In this document: positions 59,429 through 64,000 of the stretch, one piece after another
Numbering within the stretch: the stretch's first letter is position 1
Layout of the letters: each line of letters opens with the position of its first letter
Assembly (NCBI RefSeq): GCF_020524285.1
Contig: NZ_JAIVKX010000019.1
Coordinates: 92,333 to 156,332 of the forward strand
Source: Alloyangia pacifica
Lineage (GTDB): Bacteria; Pseudomonadota; Alphaproteobacteria; Rhodobacterales; Rhodobacteraceae
Direction: 5' to 3'
Length of the DNA: 64,000 nt
The notes under the pieces: model-generated
The model's input: the letters and a program-made list of their open reading frames with translations, nothing else
What the model was told of the DNA's origin: nothing
Databases searched by the model: none
Program-made: the position numbers and the translations under genes

Positions 59429-59506
59429 AATACCTGCCGGAAGACTTGCCGCGCCGGGCAGGGGTCTTTGCCGGGAACTCCTGCCGCGCTGGATGGTTCC
59501 CAAGGC

Positions 59507-60409
59507 ATGAATGATCTTGGCACAACGTCCCGCATGTCCATCGCCAACAGCGAAACCATCCACCGCCCGTCCGAGGAACGCTCGGTCGACAGCGCCTCGC
59601 GGCTCTCCGCGCGGCTGATCTACGAGGTCATCCGCCGCGACGGCGAGGAGGAGCTGAACCGCCCCTCGGTGTCGCTGATCTGGTCGGGACTCGCGGCGGG
59701 CATCCTGATCAGCCTGTCGGTGATCGCCCAGGCGGTGCTGCTGACCTATCTGCCCGAGGCCGACTGGGCGGTCCTGGTCGAGAGTCTCGGCTATTCGCTG
59801 GGCTTCATCGTGGTGATCTACGGGCGGATGCAGCTCTTCACCGAGAACACCATCACCACCGTCATGCCCGTGGTGGCGCAGCGCTCGGCGACCTGCCTGC
59901 GCAAGATGATCCGGCTCTGGGCGATTGTGCTGGCGGCAAACGTGGTCGGCGCGATGATCGCCTCGGGCTTCCTGCTGCTGCCCGGAGTGCTGCCGCCGGA
60001 GCTGACAGAGAGCCTGCTGGCGGTGGCCCGCCACGCTGTCGAGGGCACGGCGGGCGGAAACTTCGTGCGCGCCATGCCCGCCGGGGTGCTGATCGCCGCG
60101 CTGGTCTGGGTCATGCCCGGCGCACGCGGCGAGGCGCTGGTGATCGTCCTGGCCATGACCTGGCTGCTGGCGGTCGCCGGCTTTGCCCATGTCATCGCCG
60201 GATCGGTGGAGGCGGGGCTACTCGTCTGGCATGGAGACATGGGCATGGCCCAGGCCGTTTTCGGGTTCTTCCTGCCGGTGCTCGCCGGCAACGTGGTGGG
60301 CGGCACCGCGATCTTCACGCTGGTCACCTGGGGGCAGGTGAAGAACGAGGTTGCCCAGGCGGATACGCCGGACGAGCCCGAAAAGCCCGCGAATGCGCAG
60401 CGCGCCTAG
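59507..60409 (+). CDS. Formate/nitrite transporter family protein (YfdC-like)
   Basis: A 300-residue inner-membrane protein of the FNT family with six predicted helices after a hydrophilic N-terminus of about 60 residues. FNT landmarks are GRMQLFTENTITTVMPV, GGNFVRAMPAGVLIAALVWV and the pore histidine in GFAHVIAGS. The long N-terminus places it with YfdC-type members, whose substrates are not well defined. ATG 59507 (or 59534) is chosen; the frame is open further upstream. It shares its stop with the convergent YitT gene in CTAG. Confidence 0.87.
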   Translation: MNDLGTTSRMSIANSETIHRPSEERSVDSASRLSARLIYEVIRRDGEEELNRPSVSLIWSGLAAGILISLSVIAQAVLLTYLPEADWAVLVESLGYSLGFIVVIYGRMQLFTENTITTVMPVVAQRSATCLRKMIRLWAIVLAANVVGAMIASGFLLLPGVLPPELTESLLAVARHAVEGTAGGNFVRAMPAGVLIAALVWVMPGARGEALVIVLAMTWLLAVAGFAHVIAGSVEAGLLVWHGDMGMAQAVFGFFLPVLAGNVVGGTAIFTLVTWGQVKNEVAQADTPDEPEKPANAQRA

Positions 60410-61038
60410 GCGGCCTCGGGCGCGGACGGGTTGCCGGTTTGCGTGTTGCCGGTTTGCTGGATGCGGAAGTTCCAGGCGATCACCGCGTTCAGCACCGCCG
60501 CGCCGATGAAGGAATAGACCACCAGTTCGAGCGGCAGCACGAAGCAGGAGACAAGGAAGATCACCGCGTCGAAGCTCATCTGGAACCAGCCGGTCTTGAA
60601 GCCGGTCTTCTCCTCGACGATCAGCGCCAGCACGCCGAGCCCGCCGGCGGAGGCATTGTGGCGAAATAGTGCGATGAGGCCGGCACCGGCGCTCGCCCCG
60701 GCGAGGATCGCGGCGACCAGCGGCGGTAGATGGTCGAAGGAGACCCAGCGCTGCAGAAGCGGCGTGGTCACCGAGATGCCGACCACCGCCGCGATGGTGC
60801 GCAGGGTGAAGGTCTTGCCGCGGCGTTTCCACGACAGCCAGAAGAACGGCATGCTCACCAAAAGGAAGATCGCCCCGAAATCCAGCGGCAGCACGTAGGA
60901 CAGCAGCACCGAGGCCCCGGCGGTCTGGCCGGTGATCAGCCCTGCGGCCTTGAGGAAGACCACGCTGAGGCTGGCCATGAGCACGCCGAAGGCGATGCCT
61001 TGCGCGTCGTAGAGCGAGATCGGGGATTTCAGGTTCAT
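60406..61038 (-). CDS. YitT family membrane protein
   Basis: A 210-residue membrane protein with about five hydrophobic helices and the YitT pattern: YDAQGIAFGVLMASLSVVFL near the N-terminus, GLITGQTAGASVLLSY, and NASAGGLGVLALIVEEKTG. The function of YitT proteins is unknown. It lies 55 bp downstream of the DadA-like gene in the same direction and probably belongs to its operon. Confidence 0.88.
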   Translation of the reverse strand: MNLKSPISLYDAQGIAFGVLMASLSVVFLKAAGLITGQTAGASVLLSYVLPLDFGAIFLLVSMPFFWLSWKRRGKTFTLRTIAAVVGISVTTPLLQRWVSFDHLPPLVAAILAGASAGAGLIALFRHNASAGGLGVLALIVEEKTGFKTGWFQMSFDAVIFLVSCFVLPLELVVYSFIGAAVLNAVIAWNFRIQQTGNTQTGNPSAPEAA

Positions 61039-61093
61039 CGGGAGGTCTCCGGGCTGGCGGCAGGTCTGAAAGGTTGGTCGAGGGGCAGGGCGC

Positions 61094-62338
61094 TTAGGGT
61101 CGGTTGGCCGGCGAGAGCACCTGGGAGAGGGCGCTTTCCCCGTCATCGAGGGTGCCGTCGAGCCTGCCGGCGAGCAGGGCGGCGGTGGTCGGGCCGAGGG
61201 TGAAGCCCTGGTGGCCGTGGCCGAAGTGGAACCACAGGCCCTTGTGACGCGGCGCTTCCCCGGCCAGCGGCAGCATGCCCGGCAGGCAGGGGCGCGTGCC
61301 GGACCATTGCGGCTCCTCGACACGGGCGCCGATCTCGAGCATGTCCGACAGCGCCGCGCGGCCGCGGTCGAGCTGGCGCAGGTCGGCGGGCGCGCCGCGG
61401 GCGACCAGCGCGGCCCCGGTGGCAATGCGCAGCCCGGCCTGCATCTGGCCCGCGACCACGCCGTTGTCCATGTCGACGATCGGCCGCAGCGGCGGCTGCG
61501 CGGTCTCGAAGTGGCCGTGGTAGCCGCGCTTGTAGATCATCGGAATGCGGTAGCCGAAGCGGCGCAGCAGAGAGGGCGACCAGGGCCCCAGCGCAACCAC
61601 CGCGTGCTCGGCTTCGACGTCTTCGGCGACGGTCCGCACGCGCCAGCCCCCGAAGGTCTGGGTCAGCGTCTCGGCATCGCCCTCCAGCAGGCGCCCGCCG
61701 CGGCCTGCGAAGAGCCGGGCATAGGCGTGCACCAGGCAACCGGGCGCGCTGCAGCTCCAGCTGTCGGACCAGTGGATGACGCCGGCGGGATCGCCGCGCA
61801 GGGCAGGGTCCTCGCGCCGGTAGTCGGTCCCCGAAAGCGCCCGGTGCCGCACGCCGTACTCGCGGCCGAGCCTTTCAGCATCCGCGGCATCGGCCTCGAA
61901 GGCGGCGCCGCTGCGGTATAGCTGCACCAGGCCGTCCCGGGTGATGAGGTTGCCTGCGCCCGCGGCCTCGATCAGCGGCGCGTGATCCGCCGTGGCGCGG
62001 GCGGTCAGTTGCGCATAGCTGCGCGAAATCCCGGCGTGGCGGCGCGGCGCGGAATGGCGGAAGTACGACCAGAGCGCCGGGGCCATCTGCGCGACGCCGC
62101 GCAGCGACCAGGTCACGTCGTTGCTGCGCCCGGTGGCAAAGGACCAGAGCGTGCCGAGATCGCGCGGCAACCCGTAGGGCTCCGCCGCCTCGGCCTGGAT
62201 GATCCCGGCGTTACCGAAGGAGGTCTCGCGTCCCGGTGCGCCGCGGTCGACGAGGCTCACCGCATGGCCGCGCGTCTGCAGCGCGAGCGCGGTCGACACA
62301 CCGACCATTCCGGCACCGAGAACAAGGATGTCAGCCAT
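61094..62338 (-). CDS. FAD-dependent D-amino acid dehydrogenase-like oxidoreductase
   Basis: A 414-residue DAO-family flavoprotein resembling DadA. The FAD motif is LVLGAGMVGVSTALALQTRG, followed by the DadA-like SFGNAGIIQAEAAEPYGLP. The C-terminal GLWFHFGHGHQGFTLGPTTA is the second family motif. DadA oxidises D-amino acids to oxo acids with electrons to quinone; the true substrate here is not known. It overlaps the TetR gene by 8 bp, so the two are co-transcribed. Confidence 0.88.
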   Translation of the reverse strand: MADILVLGAGMVGVSTALALQTRGHAVSLVDRGAPGRETSFGNAGIIQAEAAEPYGLPRDLGTLWSFATGRSNDVTWSLRGVAQMAPALWSYFRHSAPRRHAGISRSYAQLTARATADHAPLIEAAGAGNLITRDGLVQLYRSGAAFEADAADAERLGREYGVRHRALSGTDYRREDPALRGDPAGVIHWSDSWSCSAPGCLVHAYARLFAGRGGRLLEGDAETLTQTFGGWRVRTVAEDVEAEHAVVALGPWSPSLLRRFGYRIPMIYKRGYHGHFETAQPPLRPIVDMDNGVVAGQMQAGLRIATGAALVARGAPADLRQLDRGRAALSDMLEIGARVEEPQWSGTRPCLPGMLPLAGEAPRHKGLWFHFGHGHQGFTLGPTTAALLAGRLDGTLDDGESALSQVLSPANRP

Positions 62339-63089
62339 GCGCGGGCTCCTTGTGTGAAAGCGTTGCGGCGCGGACCGCGATCCCGCCGATCAGGATGTCG
62401 AGAAGAACGGCGAAGCTCTCGTCGTAGGAGACGTCGGCACCGTTCTGCCAGCGCAGCACGAAGATGCGGTTGGCAAGCTGCGGCAGGGCGGCCTGAGTCA
62501 GCGGGTAGGCCTCGGCATCGACCTCGGCCATGCGCTGCGAGATACGGTTTTCCCAGGACCCGTCCTCGGAGGCCGGCGCGGGCGCCAGTTCCATGGTCAC
62601 GAACCCGCAGAGCCCGCCGATCAGCGCGTTGAACGCATCGCGCAACGCTGCGCCCTCAAAGCCGCCGTCGTGCAGCGCGGCCAGCACGGTCTCGATCCAG
62701 TCGAGGTTGGCGACGCCGTTGGACTTCATCTGGGCGCCGAGCAGCGGCGAGATATTGGGATGGCGGTGCACCGCGGCGCGATAGGCATGGAACACCTGTT
62801 TCAGGCGCTCGGTCCAGGGCGCCTGCGGATCCTGCGCCGCCGCCAGCCCGCCGGTGATGGTGGCGGCGATGGCGGCAAAGAGGTCTTCCTTGGAGCCGCC
62901 GACATGCCAGTAGATCACCGCCGGGGAGACGCCGAGGCTGCGCGCCAGCTCGCGCAGGGAAAAGGCCGATAACCCTTTGGCGTCGATCTGCGCGATGGCG
63001 GCCTCGACGACCTGCGCGCGGGTCAGCCCGACGGCTGCGGCACGGCCCCTTAGCGGCTTGGCAGTGTCGGTCTCCGAAAGGCGGCTCAT
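62331..63089 (-). CDS. TetR family regulator
   Basis: A 252-residue regulator. The helix-turn-helix contains LSAFSLRELARSLGVSPAVI followed by YWHVGGSKEDL, typical of the TetR group with a C-terminal TetR_C-like ligand domain. GAGGA lies upstream of ATG 63089. A perfect 23-bp palindrome about 100 bp upstream (63191-63213) is the likely operator. It heads the operon with the DadA-like and YitT genes. The inducer is unknown. Confidence 0.88.
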   Translation of the reverse strand: MSRLSETDTAKPLRGRAAAVGLTRAQVVEAAIAQIDAKGLSAFSLRELARSLGVSPAVIYWHVGGSKEDLFAAIAATITGGLAAAQDPQAPWTERLKQVFHAYRAAVHRHPNISPLLGAQMKSNGVANLDWIETVLAALHDGGFEGAALRDAFNALIGGLCGFVTMELAPAPASEDGSWENRISQRMAEVDAEAYPLTQAALPQLANRIFVLRWQNGADVSYDESFAVLLDILIGGIAVRAATLSHKEPAHG

Positions 63090-63190
63090 ACGCAATTCCT
63101 CACGCGCTGGCGCGGTGTCCGAGGCTGTCTTAGCTGGGGCGTTTGCGTCATGGGCGGTTCTTCCTCGCGGGTCGGCACCGGCATAGCGCA

Positions 63191-63213
63191 TCAATTGAAC
63201 AGTGTTCAATTGA
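63191..63213. promoter_or_regulatory. Perfect 23-bp palindrome upstream of the TetR gene
   Basis: Arms TCAATTGAACA and TGTTCAATTGA (11 bp each) flank a single central base. The core TTGAACAGTGTTCAA is a textbook TetR-family operator. It lies between the divergent-facing TetR promoter and the end of the YbaN-like gene. Confidence 0.8.
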
Positions 63214-63260
63214 AAATCTTATCCTCCGAGGGTCGAACGCCGCGTCACGCGCGACCAGGG

Positions 63261-63668
63261 TCAGCGCGGGCCGTTCGGGCGGCTGAGAACGAAAGCCGCG
63301 GCGCCACCCATGCACAATGCCTGCAGGAGAAGAACACGGCTCGGCACCTGTAGCCAGAGACTGAGCCCGAACGCCGCCGCCATCATCGTCACCGCCATGG
63401 CCTTGTAAAGCGGTGCAATGGCGCCATGCGCGCTCCAGTCGGCAATCATCGGCCCGAAGCGCGGATGTTCGGCAAGGTAGAGGTGCAACCGCGGCGAGCT
63501 TTTGGAAAAGGCAAAGGCTGCGAGGATTACGAAAGGTGTCGTCGGCAGCAAGGGAAGGACAATCCCGACCGTGCCCGCGAAGAGCGCCAGCGCGCCGACC
63601 ACCAGCCATACGAGGCGCAGGCCGCCGAAGCGCGGCTGGGGCAGCTCATTGTGGTGCTCAGGGCTCAT
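63261..63668 (-). CDS. YbaN family membrane protein (DUF454)
   Basis: A 135-residue membrane protein. The DUF454 motif is LFAGTVGIVLPLLPTTPFVI, followed by LAAFAFSKSSPRLHLYLAEH and FGPMIADWSAHGAI. Two to three further hydrophobic segments complete it. ATG 63668 gives the usual family length; the same frame stays open upstream without similarity. The function is unknown. Confidence 0.88.
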   Translation of the reverse strand: MSPEHHNELPQPRFGGLRLVWLVVGALALFAGTVGIVLPLLPTTPFVILAAFAFSKSSPRLHLYLAEHPRFGPMIADWSAHGAIAPLYKAMAVTMMAAAFGLSLWLQVPSRVLLLQALCMGGAAAFVLSRPNGPR

Positions 63669-63913
63669 CTGGGGCTCGAGTGGCGATGCAAGGGCGACTG
63701 CACATGTAGGTAGCGCGGCTCGGATGCCAAGCAAAGGCAGGATGCTGTGTTTGGCGCTCTCGGGGCGCGGAGGTGCGCAAACGGCAGCGTTCGCTACCGA
63801 CGAGTCGGCCTGAGTTGGGTTTTGTTGTTTATTTACAGTTTTATAGAGTGATTTTTGCATTCCAGATTCGCGGGTGCCCCATGAGAGCTCAAGGATCGTT
63901 GCGACAGGCTCCG

Positions 63914-64000
63914 CTATCTCAGTTTCGCCATTTCCTCTCTGAAGGCTTCTGCCGGGGTTCTCCAGCCGAGGCATTTTCGCGGTGTCGCATTCAATCTCTC
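63914..64000 (-). mobile_element. C-terminal end of an IS30 family transposase (runs off the window)
   Basis: The last 28 codons of a transposase are visible, reading RLNATPRKCLGWRTPAEAF and ending KLR before a TAG at 63914-63916. LNATPRKCLG-x-x-TPAE is the characteristic C-terminus of IS30 family DDE transposases. The rest lies to the right. The end of the element should be a few tens of bases further left; CGTTGCGACAG near 63898 is a possible start of its terminal repeat, but I cannot confirm it. Confidence 0.85.

Overview
The window is a high-GC chromosomal segment of an alphaproteobacterium, most likely a member of the Rhodobacteraceae/Roseobacteraceae. The evidence is the gene content and style: a Rhizobium-type glpSTPQUV glycerol importer, soxBDAG, betIBA-choXWV, a MaeB-type malic enzyme fused to a phosphotransacetylase domain, PrpE, and short GC hairpin elements between convergent genes. 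It is almost entirely ordinary, gene-dense chromosome. The only mobile DNA recognised is the C-terminal end of an IS30-type transposase at the right edge. No rRNA, tRNA, CRISPR or prophage was seen.

Layout. 1-9470: a glycerol regulon. glpD-glpS-glpT-glpP-glpQ-glpU-glpV-glpK run leftward, with divergent glpR. Two copies of a 167-bp intergenic repeat sit inside the operon. 9514-22822: housekeeping and accessory genes: sfsA, an MscS channel, methionine aminopeptidase, a TSUP permease, a NemR-like TetR repressor with an MDR-family reductase, GNAT, an FMN reductase, MaoC, a HAD-IIA hydrolase, an aldose epimerase homologue, Mn-pyrophosphatase, a DUF3072 protein and malic enzyme. 23211-25109: prpE, preceded by a cluster of TTTGCAAA-like sites. 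25200-33536: a DUF4396 membrane protein, a GATase1/AraC regulator, and the soxB-soxD-soxA-soxG-purU operon. 33634-36172: metNIQ. 36580-37431: a GH25 lipoprotein. 37562-44342: betIBA and choXWV, divergent around a palindromic operator.

44431-49113: a small unknown protein, then a phospholipid/MCE transporter operon (STAS-fused MlaE, MlaF, a long MlaD and a PqiC-like lipoprotein). 49419-56911: a LacI-type regulator, a complete polyamine-type ABC importer, a nucleoside hydrolase and adenine deaminase; the catabolic genes are translationally coupled to the importer, which suggests a purine nucleoside uptake and salvage pathway. 57088-60409: katG and a divergent formate/nitrite-family transporter. 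60406-63089: YitT, a DadA-like oxidase and a TetR regulator with a perfect 23-bp palindrome upstream. 63261-64000: a YbaN-like protein and the IS30 end.

Metabolic logic. Choline is imported by ChoXWV, oxidised to glycine betaine by BetA/BetB, and after demethylation (genes not in the window) reaches sarcosine, which SoxBDAG converts to glycine plus a tetrahydrofolate-bound C1 unit. PurU hydrolyses 10-formyl-THF to free THF and formate. Glycerol enters through the ABC importer and is processed by GlpK and GlpD.

The most notable observations are: the complementary degeneration of the two glycerol ABC ATPases (GlpS lacks the H-loop histidine, GlpT lacks the LSGGQ signature); a NemR-type sensor with Cys106 and Lys175 at the same residue numbers as in E. 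coli NemR; the ABC importer-nucleoside hydrolase-adenine deaminase operon; and the TTTGCAAA array upstream of prpE.
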